From positions 1 through 10,565 of the forward strand of contig DNGD01000230.1 in the NCBI GenBank assembly GCA_003486725.1: DNA of 10,565 nt, written 5' to 3'. Each line of letters opens with the position of its first letter. Positions within the stretch are counted from its first letter, which is position 1. The DNA comes from Rhodospirillaceae bacterium (GTDB lineage: Bacteria; Pseudomonadota; Alphaproteobacteria; UBA9219). Below are positions 1 to 6,696 of the stretch, piece by piece. Made by a program: the position numbers and the translations under genes. The notes beneath the pieces were generated by a model, which was not told the origin of the DNA, ran no database searches, and was given only the letters and a program-made list of their open reading frames with translations.

Positions 1-136
1 CCTGCATCGCGGTCTGCGCGGCGCGACGCTCGCTGTCCAGTTTCAGGATTTCGGGCGAGGGCGCGGGAAGGCCACGGCGAGCCATGGCTTTGTCGAGAGC
101 GGCGGGTTCTTCACGGATCCATTTAATGTCATGCAT
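1..136 (-). CDS. serS: Seryl-tRNA synthetase, N-terminal fragment (runs off left edge)
   Basis: Only the first 45 codons are inside the window; the gene continues past the left edge. The start reads [11 protein letters not shown], then a helical stretch with [11 protein letters not shown] and [13 protein letters not shown]. This is the typical opening of class II seryl-tRNA synthetase, leading into the long coiled-coil arm that grips the extra arm of tRNA(Ser). The catalytic domain is not visible. The enzyme charges tRNA(Ser) with serine in the cytoplasm. The ATG at 134-136 is preceded by an AGGA Shine-Dalgarno (complement of 144-147) with 7-nt spacing, which supports this start. It lies downstream of tatC on the same strand across a 157-bp gap. 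The tatABC-serS order is common in Alphaproteobacteria, so co-transcription is possible, but the gap leaves room for its own promoter. Confidence 0.9.
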   Translation of the reverse strand, partial: MHDIKWIREEPAALDKAMARRGLPAPSPEILKLDSERRAAQTAMQ

Positions 137-293
137 GGGAGTGTCCTATCGTTAAAAAGAGAAGGAGAAAAGGCTTAGACAAAACGCAGGTTCACTAGAT
201 CGGGAATCATGGTTTTTATGGATAGGATCAAGGGTCATGGTCGTCCGCAGTGCGTCTATGGGAAGCAAAGCAAGAGTTTACCCAAGCTTTCCG

Positions 294-1064
294 TCAGGTT
301 CCACGGTTTTTTTCGACCCATTTGGCTCCAAGGATCGAAAGCTCGTAAAGCAGAAGCATGGGCAGGGCGAGGGCGATTTGTGAAAACACGTCCGGCGGGG
401 TCAAAACGGCGGAGATGGCGAAAATAATGACGATGGCGTAACGGCGAAAACTGGCGAGCTTGGCGGCGCTGACGATCCCCGCGCGGGCCAGCAAGACCAG
501 CGCAACGGGCATCTCGAAAGACAGGCCAAAGGCCATAATCAGGGTCATGGCGAGCGACAGGTACTCGCTGACCCGCGCCTCCATCTGGATGGGCATGGAC
601 CCTTCGCCACCCGTGACCTCAAAGCTGAGGAAGAAACTCCAAGCGGTTGGGAATACAATATAATAGGCCATCGCCGCGCCAAGCAAAAACAGGACGGGCG
701 TGGCGATCAGGAACGGCAGGAAGGCCTGTTTCTCCTTCCGGTAAAGTCCGGGCGCGACGTAAAGCCAGACCTGAGAGGCAATCACGGGGATGGCCAGAAT
801 GAACCCGCCCCACAGCGCAAGGCGGATATAGGTCACAAAGGCCTCCGTCAGGCCGGTATAGATCATGCGGTGCCCGCCGTCCGAGGCCTCGGCCAAGGGG
901 CGGACGAGGAAGCCATATAGCTCCTCGGCAAAGACAAAGCACACGACAAAGCCCGCCAGTATGGCCAACATGGAAATAATCAGGCGGCGGCGAAACTCGA
1001 TCGCATGGGTGATAAGGGGCGAGGCCTCGGCGTCCGTGGGGGGATCAATATGGAGCTCTTCCAT
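294..1064 (-). CDS. tatC: Sec-independent protein translocase TatC
   Basis: This 256-aa polytopic inner-membrane protein is the twin-arginine signal-peptide receptor core of the Tat translocase. Near the N-terminus is the family hallmark SPLITHAIEFRRRL (residues 15-28). Six hydrophobic segments follow. The loop QVWLYVAPGLYRKEK (98-112) carries the conserved Glu111, equivalent to E. coli Glu103. Tyr102 sits where E. coli has Phe94, a conservative aromatic change. Further matches are MAFGLSFEMPVA (177-188, with the conserved Glu184) and LTPPDVFSQ (221-229). The length is normal. The ATG overlaps the tatB stop by one base (TGATG, 1062-1066), and a GGAGG lies at complement 1075-1079, so translation is probably coupled to tatB. 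It is the last gene of the tatABC unit before serS. Confidence 0.97.
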   Translation of the reverse strand: MEELHIDPPTDAEASPLITHAIEFRRRLIISMLAILAGFVVCFVFAEELYGFLVRPLAEASDGGHRMIYTGLTEAFVTYIRLALWGGFILAIPVIASQVWLYVAPGLYRKEKQAFLPFLIATPVLFLLGAAMAYYIVFPTAWSFFLSFEVTGGEGSMPIQMEARVSEYLSLAMTLIMAFGLSFEMPVALVLLARAGIVSAAKLASFRRYAIVIIFAISAVLTPPDVFSQIALALPMLLLYELSILGAKWVEKNRGT

Positions 1065-1291
1065 CAGGCCTCTCCCTCCGGTGGCTTTTCCTTCTCGGCC
1101 TTCTTGCGCTCTTGTTCCTCGGCCTCATGGCTCAGGCACTCGATTTCGTGCTGAACGGACAGCCACGCGCGGCGCGCCTTACCCGCCCAGCCGCCCAGCG
1201 TGTGCATCACCTTGGGCAAGTCTTTGGGGCCGATGGCGACCAGCGCGACAGCAATCACAATAAGAAGCTCTGGCCACGCGACGTCAAACAT
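1064..1291 (-). CDS. tatB: Sec-independent protein translocase TatB (short)
   Basis: This 75-aa single-span protein is the partner of TatC in the twin-arginine substrate receptor complex. It begins MFDVAWPELLIV, with the TatB-typical Glu8 in the N-terminal membrane helix (about residues 5-20). The hinge GPKDLP (21-26) follows, then an amphipathic helix (KVMHTLGGWAGKARRAW) and a charged Glu/Lys-rich tail ending PPEGEA. It is short: E. coli TatB is about 171 aa, and here nearly all of the C-terminal tail is absent. The stop codon is genuine and overlaps the tatC start, so this looks like a natural short form and not a frameshift. The start is 9 nt downstream of the tatA stop. There is no strong Shine-Dalgarno, so translation may depend on ribosomes arriving from tatA. 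Position between tatA and tatC, together with Glu8 and the GP hinge, distinguishes it from a second TatA. Confidence 0.92.
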   Translation of the reverse strand: MFDVAWPELLIVIAVALVAIGPKDLPKVMHTLGGWAGKARRAWLSVQHEIECLSHEAEEQERKKAEKEKPPEGEA

Positions 1292-1300
1292 GAGTGTCGC

Positions 1301-1489
1301 TTACGCCGAAGGCGGCAGGCGGGGTTGATCGTCCTTGTCGGACTTGTCCTTGTCCTCGCCGCTGAGGCCCGCTTTGAAATTACGGATGCCTTTGCCCAGA
1401 TCGCCCATCACGTTCGGCAGCTTGCCGACGCCAAAGACGACCAGAACCACGACCAGAACGACCAGAATATGCCAGATGCTTAAGCCCAT
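1301..1489 (-). CDS. tatA: Sec-independent protein translocase TatA
   Basis: This 62-aa protein is the pore- or patch-forming subunit that oligomerises during twin-arginine export. It starts [12 protein letters not shown] with one membrane helix (about residues 4-18). The family motif FGVGKLP (19-25) follows, then an amphipathic helix [17 protein letters not shown] and a highly charged Asp/Lys tail ([11 protein letters not shown]). The FGxGKLP hinge and the [10 protein letters not shown] helix identify TatA rather than TatB. It is somewhat shorter than the 89-aa E. coli protein, mainly in the tail, which is variable in this family. It is the first gene of the leftward tatABC unit. A strong AAAGGAG Shine-Dalgarno (complement 1497-1503) sits 7 nt before the ATG. 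Confidence 0.96.
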   Translation of the reverse strand: MGLSIWHILVVLVVVLVVFGVGKLPNVMGDLGKGIRNFKAGLSGEDKDKSDKDDQPRLPPSA

Positions 1490-1496
1490 AGGGATT

Positions 1497-1503
1497 CTCC
1501 TTT
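1497..1503 (-). promoter_or_regulatory. Ribosome binding site of tatA
   Basis: AAAGGAG on the minus strand, 7 nt upstream of the tatA ATG. It is the strongest Shine-Dalgarno in the left half of the window and fixes the tatA start. Confidence 0.8.
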
Positions 1504-1518
1504 ACTCTATTGAGGGGG

Positions 1519-1547
1519 AGCCTACCAAATCTTGCCGCCAACCACAA
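1519..1547 (-). promoter_or_regulatory. Candidate tatABC promoter
   Basis: On the minus strand, TTGTGG (complement 1542-1547) and TAGGCT (complement 1519-1524) are separated by exactly 17 bases. This fits a sigma70-type -35/-10 pair about 30 bp upstream of the tatA start codon. The -10 match is only partial (TA...T), so this is a pattern-based guess. No equally clear promoter was found facing the other way toward the DotA/TraY gene. Confidence 0.3.
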
Positions 1548-1643
1548 ATGGGCATTTAATAGGGTGTTCAGGAGGTTTTCTTTTTAGATTATTGGCTTTA
1601 TGGTTATCCCGTTAAGGGTACTGATAGGCCAAATGCCAAAGAT

Positions 1644-1647
1644 GGAG
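1644..1647 (+). promoter_or_regulatory. Ribosome binding site of the DotA/TraY gene
   Basis: GGAG lies 8 nt before the ATG at 1656, which favours that start over the next in-frame ATGs at 1659 and 1677. The ATG at 1677 also has an upstream AGGTG (1666-1670), so a start seven codons downstream, giving a shorter signal-peptide n-region, remains possible. Confidence 0.55.
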
Positions 1648-1655
1648 CACGAAAC

Positions 1656-4277
1656 ATGATGCGACAGGTGTGGAAGATGAAGCCTCTTACCCTTTGGGGT
1701 GCGGTGGTCACAGCCGTTTTTGTTGCCTTGGCCAGTGGCGATGTTTGGGCGGCACCCAGCGCAGCCTTCCCTGCCGAAGCGGGGCAGAGCGATCTTATCG
1801 CGGCGTGGCTTGGCTTTTTATTTTCCGAAACCGCGCAAGGCGCGGCCAGCACCGGCCTTGCGGCTTTGGCCTCGGCGTTGCGCGAGGCGCTGAGCGTCTA
1901 TGCGCTGACCATGATGACCATAGGCGGGTTTTTCCTGATCTGGCAAATTGTGTCCATGATCGCGGAGACGGCGCAGACGGGCGTGGCGATGGGGCAGCGC
2001 GCGAACAAACTGTGGACACCTTTTCGTTTTTTGATCGGGATCATGCTGCTTATTCCGCTGAGTGGCGGTCTTTCTCTGGGGCAGCATCTGGTCGTCAAAA
2101 TCGCCAAACAGGGATCGTCCTTGGCCAGCGACGCGTGGCAGGGCGCGGTTGATACCGTCGGCGTGTCGCTCCAAACACCGTTGACCCCGCGTTTGCCTGA
2201 TCTGGCGTACGTCGTCAAAACTTCCATGGAGATCGAACTATGCCGCAGTCTGTACGCGCAGGCGTTTACGGCCTATGCGGATGATGCCGTCGTTGCGCGC
2301 GCGGGCGGGATGGACGAATTGCAAAAGTTGCCGACGACCCTGTTAAAAGGGGAGACGTGGCAATACACGAACGCCTATTTCGCGGACGCCCCCTTGTGCG
2401 GCGCGTATGCGTTCTTGTCGCCTGTCGGCATCGATGAAAGGGCACAAAATCAAAACGGCCAAAAGGAACGGATGCTTGCTGAAGCCGCCCGCATGGCGAC
2501 AGAGAGGCTTTCGCTGCAAAACCGTACCATTGCGGAAAAGGTTGCGCCGTTGTTTCTGGTGGCGGGCGATCAATCCATGCCGGACGTGAAATCTTATCTT
2601 GCCGCGCAGGTGAAAGAACAATCGGAGCTTGTCGAAACCAAGATGGCGCAAATCGCCAAAAGCAAACAGCAAGCCGATGGCAGCGCGGCGCGGCATGGCT
2701 GGATCGGCGCGGGATTTTATCCGTTTTCGATCGCGCAAAAACAAATCGCGCTGGGTGAGGCGACCGCTTACGCTCTGCCACGCGTCAAGCCACCACTGTT
2801 GGGCCATAGCGTTCTGGATCTCACCGGATGGGTGGATGCGGCAACGCAAAAGCCGCCGTTTCGTGGCGTGGCGTCCGGATATTTCGATCAATACAGTCTG
2901 TTTTATGACCGCGTTTCCGGCGGCATGAAAAAGGCGCGGGGGTGGCTGTACGATAATCATGATCCCGCGTGGGCGGTTCTTCCGAACCAGCAGGATGTGC
3001 GCGATGCGACCGGACGTTATGCGGATGCGCAGGATGCGCAAAGCGTGTTTGGCCGTGTGATGACGGCGGGTGCGGTATCGTTCGGCGTTTTTGCATCAAC
3101 AGGAGAGGGAACCTCCTTCAGCGCCGCGTTGACATCACCCTTGCAAGCCGTTGCGGAAACGGGACGTCGCTTTCTGGCCTTTGGAAGCTGGGCGTTGGGC
3201 ATGATCAGTCCGGCGTTATCGCAGCCCGCGACAATTGGTACCGGCATTGGCTTGGCGCTTGTGTCATCCATGTTCTGGTTGGCGGGCGCGGTGCTTTTGT
3301 TCTTGGTGCCGTTGGTGCCGTGTTTTCGCTTTCTGGCGGCGGTGGTGCGTTGGGCGCTTTCCGTTCTGGGCGGCATTTTGTTGCTGCCCATTGTTGCGCT
3401 GGGGCATCTCTATCCGGCGGGCGATGGGCTCGTGGGCCCTGTGGCGCGTCGCGCCTATTGGCTGTGGCTGTCGATGTTCATCACGCCTAGTCTGATCTTG
3501 CTGGCCTTCGGCGGCGGATTGCTTTTGTTCCTGCTTGGCGCGGTGTTTCTGAACGTCGTGTTTTATGACTGGCTGGCACCTATGGCGCAGCCGCAGAGCG
3601 AGGCGTTCTGGATGTTGCGCGGTGGTCTGGCCTTGGCCTATGCCGCATTCATTTATGTGCTGGCTAATGTGGCTTTCCGTGGAGTCTCGACGTTCCCAGC
3701 CTTGCTGTCTCATTGGATCGACACGCGCAGCCTTCTGCCGGAATCCGTCACGATCAATGGCGGCGCAGGCACGCGTGTGGTCTCTCCGCCAACTCAAAAC
3801 GGTGGTGGCGCAATGGGTGTTTTTGGCGACGTGTGGTCGCGCGTGACGGGGCAGCCATCGCGTTCCGCCGCCGCGCCAAACGGCAAAGCTGGCACAAATG
3901 GCCTCGCAAAAACCGATCAGTCAGCGCATTTCCCGCATATCTCCGAGGATCGCGTTGCGGCTGCGCGCGCCGAGGCAAAAGCCAAAGCGCAAGCCTTTGC
4001 CCGCGCGCAAAGCGGCGAGACCAAGGCTCAGGCGGGAGCCGAGGCCGGCGCGGGCGCGATTGCGCAATCGATGAGCGATCTTGAAATCGCGATGGCAAAA
4101 ACAATTGCGCGGCAGATGCCGGACCTTGATCGCGGCGAGACAAAAACGCCGCTGACCCAAAAGGAAGAACCCAAAGAGAAATCAAACGAACCACCAAAGG
4201 AATCGCGTCCCCAAAACGAGGAACCTTTGCCGGATGATAAGAACCCGTACAAGATAAACCCCGATAACCATGAGTAA
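1656..4277 (+). CDS. DotA/TraY-family type IV(B) secretion membrane protein
   Basis: This 873-aa protein is a probable polytopic inner-membrane or periplasmic component of a type IVB (Dot/Icm or IncI-conjugation-like) secretion system. A Sec signal peptide is visible: a basic n-region, then a hydrophobic core at about 11-27 and an AxA-like site VWA|AP after residue 32. Membrane segments follow at about 84-103 and 124-140. The second begins in WTPFRFLIGIMLLIPLSGGLSLGQ (120-143, shown in part as the W-P-R/G-LLIP/G-S-Q pattern), which resembles the DotA/TraY N-terminal signature. Next is a large hydrophilic domain (about 150-500) with two cysteines (Cys196, Cys248) that could pair. A cluster of about five membrane spans lies between 531 and 675. 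The tail (about 690-873) is first Ala/Gly/Lys-rich and then Pro/Glu/Lys-rich and looks disordered. Legionella DotA also has a cleaved leader, two N-terminal spans and a distal span cluster. No other dot/icm/tra gene is in the window. Its 3' end overlaps miaA by 8 nt. The family call rests on topology and motif; a VirB6/TrbL-like protein is the alternative. Confidence 0.75.
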   Translation: MMRQVWKMKPLTLWGAVVTAVFVALASGDVWAAPSAAFPAEAGQSDLIAAWLGFLFSETAQGAASTGLAALASALREALSVYALTMMTIGGFFLIWQIVSMIAETAQTGVAMGQRANKLWTPFRFLIGIMLLIPLSGGLSLGQHLVVKIAKQGSSLASDAWQGAVDTVGVSLQTPLTPRLPDLAYVVKTSMEIELCRSLYAQAFTAYADDAVVARAGGMDELQKLPTTLLKGETWQYTNAYFADAPLCGAYAFLSPVGIDERAQNQNGQKERMLAEAARMATERLSLQNRTIAEKVAPLFLVAGDQSMPDVKSYLAAQVKEQSELVETKMAQIAKSKQQADGSAARHGWIGAGFYPFSIAQKQIALGEATAYALPRVKPPLLGHSVLDLTGWVDAATQKPPFRGVASGYFDQYSLFYDRVSGGMKKARGWLYDNHDPAWAVLPNQQDVRDATGRYADAQDAQSVFGRVMTAGAVSFGVFASTGEGTSFSAALTSPLQAVAETGRRFLAFGSWALGMISPALSQPATIGTGIGLALVSSMFWLAGAVLLFLVPLVPCFRFLAAVVRWALSVLGGILLLPIVALGHLYPAGDGLVGPVARRAYWLWLSMFITPSLILLAFGGGLLLFLLGAVFLNVVFYDWLAPMAQPQSEAFWMLRGGLALAYAAFIYVLANVAFRGVSTFPALLSHWIDTRSLLPESVTINGGAGTRVVSPPTQNGGGAMGVFGDVWSRVTGQPSRSAAAPNGKAGTNGLAKTDQSAHFPHISEDRVAAARAEAKAKAQAFARAQSGETKAQAGAEAGAGAIAQSMSDLEIAMAKTIARQMPDLDRGETKTPLTQKEEPKEKSNEPPKESRPQNEEPLPDDKNPYKINPDNHE

Positions 4278-5133
4278 ACCGCCGCTCTACTTCATCGGTG
4301 GGCCGACGGCATCGGGCAAGACGGCGGCGGCGCTCGCATTGGCGCGGCCACACAGCGGCGTGATTATCAATGCCGATGCGATGCAGGTCTATCGCGGCCT
4401 GCCTTTGCTGACGGCGCTGCCCTCACCAGAGGAGAAAGCGGAAATCCCGCACGCGTTGTTTGAAGTGTTCGATGCGGCAGAGCGTTCTTCGGCAGGGCGC
4501 TGGTTAACGTTGGCGCGCGTCGCCATCGAAGAAACCGTGCAGGCGGGGCGCACGCCCATCGTTGTCGGCGGCACCGGCATGTATTTCGGGGCGCTGCTGG
4601 GTAATCTAGCCGAAATCCCGTCCATCCCCGATGAGGTGCGGGCATCGGCGACCGCACTGTATGACGAGCGCGGGCATGAGGCATTCCGTGCTCTGTTGGC
4701 GCAGCGCGATCCCGAAAGTGCCACGCGGATCGAGTTGAATGATCGCCAAAGGTTGATCCGCGCCTATGAAGTTGTCTCTTATACCGGCAAGACGTTGGGG
4801 CAGTGGCAGGCGGCCAGCGCGGCGCATTCCATCGAAAAGGACTTCACCGTTCACCGCCAACTCCTGATGCCCGACCGAGCCGAACTTTACGCAAGGTGCG
4901 ATGCGCGGTTTCTGCGGATGATGGAGCTTGGCGCGCTGGAGGAGGTGAGGGGGCTTGCGGCGCGTCATCTTGATGCCGATCTTCCTGCCATGAAAATCCT
5001 CGGTGTGCCGGAACTCGCGGCGCATCTGCGCGGTGAGATTTCTTTGGCCGAAGCCATCGCCAAAGCCCAGCAATCCACGCGCAACTACGCCAAACGCCAG
5101 ATGACATGGTTCCGCAACCAGTGGGGTGAGTGA
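4270..5133 (+). CDS. miaA: tRNA dimethylallyltransferase
   Basis: This 287-aa cytoplasmic enzyme transfers the dimethylallyl group to the N6 of A37 in tRNAs reading codons that start with U. Evidence in order: the P-loop GPTASGKT (11-18); NADAMQVYRGL (34-44), whose Asp36 is the expected catalytic base; GGTGMYF (100-106); the NDRQRLIRAYEV motif (157-168), which matches the tRNA-binding region; and the C-terminal TRNYAKRQMTWFRNQ (270-284). It is slightly shorter than E. coli MiaA (316 aa), but all core motifs are present. The ATG lies inside the end of the upstream DotA/TraY gene (ATGAGTAA, 8-nt overlap) and has no clear Shine-Dalgarno. This suggests termination-reinitiation coupling to that gene, so miaA expression may depend on it. 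A palindromic element follows the stop codon. Confidence 0.97.
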   Translation: MSKPPLYFIGGPTASGKTAAALALARPHSGVIINADAMQVYRGLPLLTALPSPEEKAEIPHALFEVFDAAERSSAGRWLTLARVAIEETVQAGRTPIVVGGTGMYFGALLGNLAEIPSIPDEVRASATALYDERGHEAFRALLAQRDPESATRIELNDRQRLIRAYEVVSYTGKTLGQWQAASAAHSIEKDFTVHRQLLMPDRAELYARCDARFLRMMELGALEEVRGLAARHLDADLPAMKILGVPELAAHLRGEISLAEAIAKAQQSTRNYAKRQMTWFRNQWGE

Positions 5134-5150
5134 GGCTAGTCCATACAAAT

Positions 5151-5321
5151 CGTCTTCCCGCACAAGCGGATCGCCAGAGGCGAGACGCACAGATGCGGGA
5201 TCCAGTTGAAAGCTTTTTCAGAAAACAGGCATAGCGGTTTTTGTTTGAAGCAAAGAGACTTCAACTGGATCCCGCATCTTCACGCTCGGCATAAACGCCT
5301 CGCGCTACGTGCGGGAAGACG
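5151..5321. repeat. 171-bp nested inverted repeat (palindromic element)
   Basis: Two perfect arm pairs are nested. The outer 13-bp pair is CGTCTTCCCGCAC at 5151-5163 against its reverse complement at 5309-5321. The inner 20-bp pair is 5191-5210 (AGATGCGGGATCCAGTTGAA) against 5260-5279. Between outer and inner arms the two sides are related but diverged. The left side holds a small perfect hairpin (TCGCC-AGA-GGCGA, 5171-5183) and the right side a weaker one (GGC...GCC, 5288-5299). The unpaired centre is 49 nt (5211-5259). It occupies the gap between convergent miaA and purD. The CCCGC/GCGGGATCCAG wording resembles dispersed palindromic repeats in many proteobacterial genomes. It contains no ORF, so a REP/MITE-like non-autonomous element is the likeliest reading. 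As RNA it would fold strongly from either strand and could end both transcripts or protect their 3' ends. Confidence 0.85.
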
Positions 5322-5353
5322 CTAGAGCAAAATCCGATAGTCTTATATTTTTA

Positions 5354-5377
5354 GGGTTAAATGCTTTCGCATTACCC
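5354..5377 (-). terminator. Weak hairpin spanning the purD stop codon
   Basis: On the minus strand GGGTAATGC, a GAAA tetraloop and GCATTTAACCC form a short imperfect stem with bulges. The purD TAA (5372-5374) lies inside the stem. The bases after it are A/T-rich (TAAAAATAT) but are not a U-tract, so it does not meet the usual rho-independent terminator pattern. It may act as a 3'-end stabiliser or be chance. Confidence 0.25.
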
Positions 5378-6649
5378 CCTTGCCACCGCTCGCCATCCGA
5401 TATCGCGGCGGCAGAAGCCTTCCGGCCATTTGATCTGATCCACGGTTTGATAGGCTTTGGTCTGCGCCTCTTTAATGGTCGGGGCCCAGCCTGTGACGCC
5501 CAGAACGCGCCCGCCATTCGCCGTGATCTCGCCCGCCTCATTGCGTGCGGTGCCCGCGTGGAAGACGATGCCGTCTTGCATCTTGGCTGCCGCCTCAAGC
5601 CCTCCGATGACGGAGCCTTTCTCATACTTGGCGGGATAGCCATTCGCCGCCATCACGACGCAGAGCGCCGCCGTGTCATTCCAATGCAGCTCAATGGTGT
5701 TCAGTAAGCCCTTCGCCGTTGCAAAAAGCGCGGTCAGCAAATCGGATTTCATGCGCGGCAGCATCGCCTGCGTCTCGGGATCGCCGAAGCGGCAGTTATA
5801 TTCGATGAGGCGAGGGCCCGTCGCGGTGATCATAAGGCCTGCAAACAGAATGCCGGTAAAGGGCGTTCCCGCCTCTTTCATGCCGCGCACGGTTGGCTCG
5901 ATGATTTCCTTCAACACACGATCGCGCATGGCATCGTCGATCACGGCAGCAGGCGAGTACGCGCCCATGCCACCCGTGTTGGGGCCTTTGTCGCCGTCGT
6001 ACACGGCCTTGTGATCCTGCGCCGAGGCGAAATACAGCGCATCCTCGCCATCGGTCAGTGCGAAGAAGCTGGCTTCCTCGCCCGTCATAAACTCTTCGAT
6101 TACGATCTCGCTGCCCGCCGCGCCGAACGCGCCGCCGACCATCGCTTCGTCAATCGCGGCGAAGGCCTCATCAAGAGTCTGTGCAATCGTCACGCCTTTG
6201 CCTGCGGCAAGACCATCGGCCTTGATGACGATGGGTGCTCGTTGCGCCTTGACGTAGTCTTTCGCTTTTTGCGGATCGGTAAAGCGTTCATAAGCGGCGG
6301 TGGGGATGCCGTTTTTCTTGCATAGATCCTTCATAAAGCCTTTTGAGCTTTCCAGCTGCGCGGCGGCTTGGCTGGGGCCAAAGCAGACGATATTTTCTGC
6401 GCGAAGCGCATCGGCGAGGCCTAGGGCCAGCGGCACTTCCGGCCCGATCATCACAAAGTCGATGGCGAAGGTTTTGCACGCATCGACGATCTCGGCTGTA
6501 TTCTCGACCGCGATGGGCAGGCAGGTGGCGACTTCCTCGATGCCGGGATTACCCGGGGCGCAGAAAAGCTTCCCGCACAAAGGCGACTTGGCAAACGCCC
6601 AGCACAGGGCATGTTCACGACCACCAGAGCCAACAACCAAGACTTTCAT
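5372..6649 (-). CDS. purD: Phosphoribosylamine-glycine ligase (GAR synthetase)
   Basis: This 425-aa ATP-grasp enzyme catalyses the second step of de novo purine synthesis, joining glycine to 5-phosphoribosylamine to give GAR. Motifs in order: GSGGREHAL (7-15) in the N-domain; IGPEVPL (68-74); the ATP-grasp lysine region KADGLAAGKGV (143-153); SAQDHK (209-214); GPNTGGMG (222-229); the metal-binding EYNCRFGDPETQ (283-294); and the C-terminal RRDIGWRA (414-421), which is where the family normally ends. Length is standard and no key residue is missing. A purine-rich GAGGGGG (complement 6657-6663) lies 7 nt before the ATG. It is monocistronic, divergent from xseA across 47 bp, and convergent with miaA. 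Confidence 0.98.
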   Translation of the reverse strand: MKVLVVGSGGREHALCWAFAKSPLCGKLFCAPGNPGIEEVATCLPIAVENTAEIVDACKTFAIDFVMIGPEVPLALGLADALRAENIVCFGPSQAAAQLESSKGFMKDLCKKNGIPTAAYERFTDPQKAKDYVKAQRAPIVIKADGLAAGKGVTIAQTLDEAFAAIDEAMVGGAFGAAGSEIVIEEFMTGEEASFFALTDGEDALYFASAQDHKAVYDGDKGPNTGGMGAYSPAAVIDDAMRDRVLKEIIEPTVRGMKEAGTPFTGILFAGLMITATGPRLIEYNCRFGDPETQAMLPRMKSDLLTALFATAKGLLNTIELHWNDTAALCVVMAANGYPAKYEKGSVIGGLEAAAKMQDGIVFHAGTARNEAGEITANGGRVLGVTGWAPTIKEAQTKAYQTVDQIKWPEGFCRRDIGWRAVARG

Positions 6650-6696
6650 AGACTTTCCCCCTCGCTTTTATCGAAATCTGACGATACACTTTTCCC

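Noticed and set aside
34..44. NADAMQ in MiaA where many homologues have DSMQ
   Set aside because: These are not window coordinates but protein residues 34-44 (gene positions about 4369-4401). The catalytic Asp is kept and the Ser-to-Ala change is conservative, so I do not consider it a defect.
265..296. Possible hairpin (GGAAGC ... GCTTTCC) after tatC
   Set aside because: Only five to six pairs with a bulge and a long loop, and no U-tract. Not a convincing terminator.
209..427. 72-codon plus-strand frame between serS and tatC
   Set aside because: Its second half is antisense to the tatC C-terminus. It is very basic, has no Shine-Dalgarno and resembles no known family.
2343..3041. 232-codon minus-strand frame within the DotA/TraY gene
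   Set aside because: It is antisense to a gene with a clear signal peptide and membrane spans. The product is Arg/His-rich with no plausible fold or ribosome binding site.
3264..3797. 177-codon minus-strand frame rich in Gln, His and Arg
   Set aside because: The composition is what reverse-complementing the hydrophobic span codons of the DotA/TraY gene produces.
3754..4353. 199-codon minus-strand frame across the DotA/TraY-miaA junction
   Set aside because: It is opposite two overlapping real genes, is Arg-rich and has no domain.
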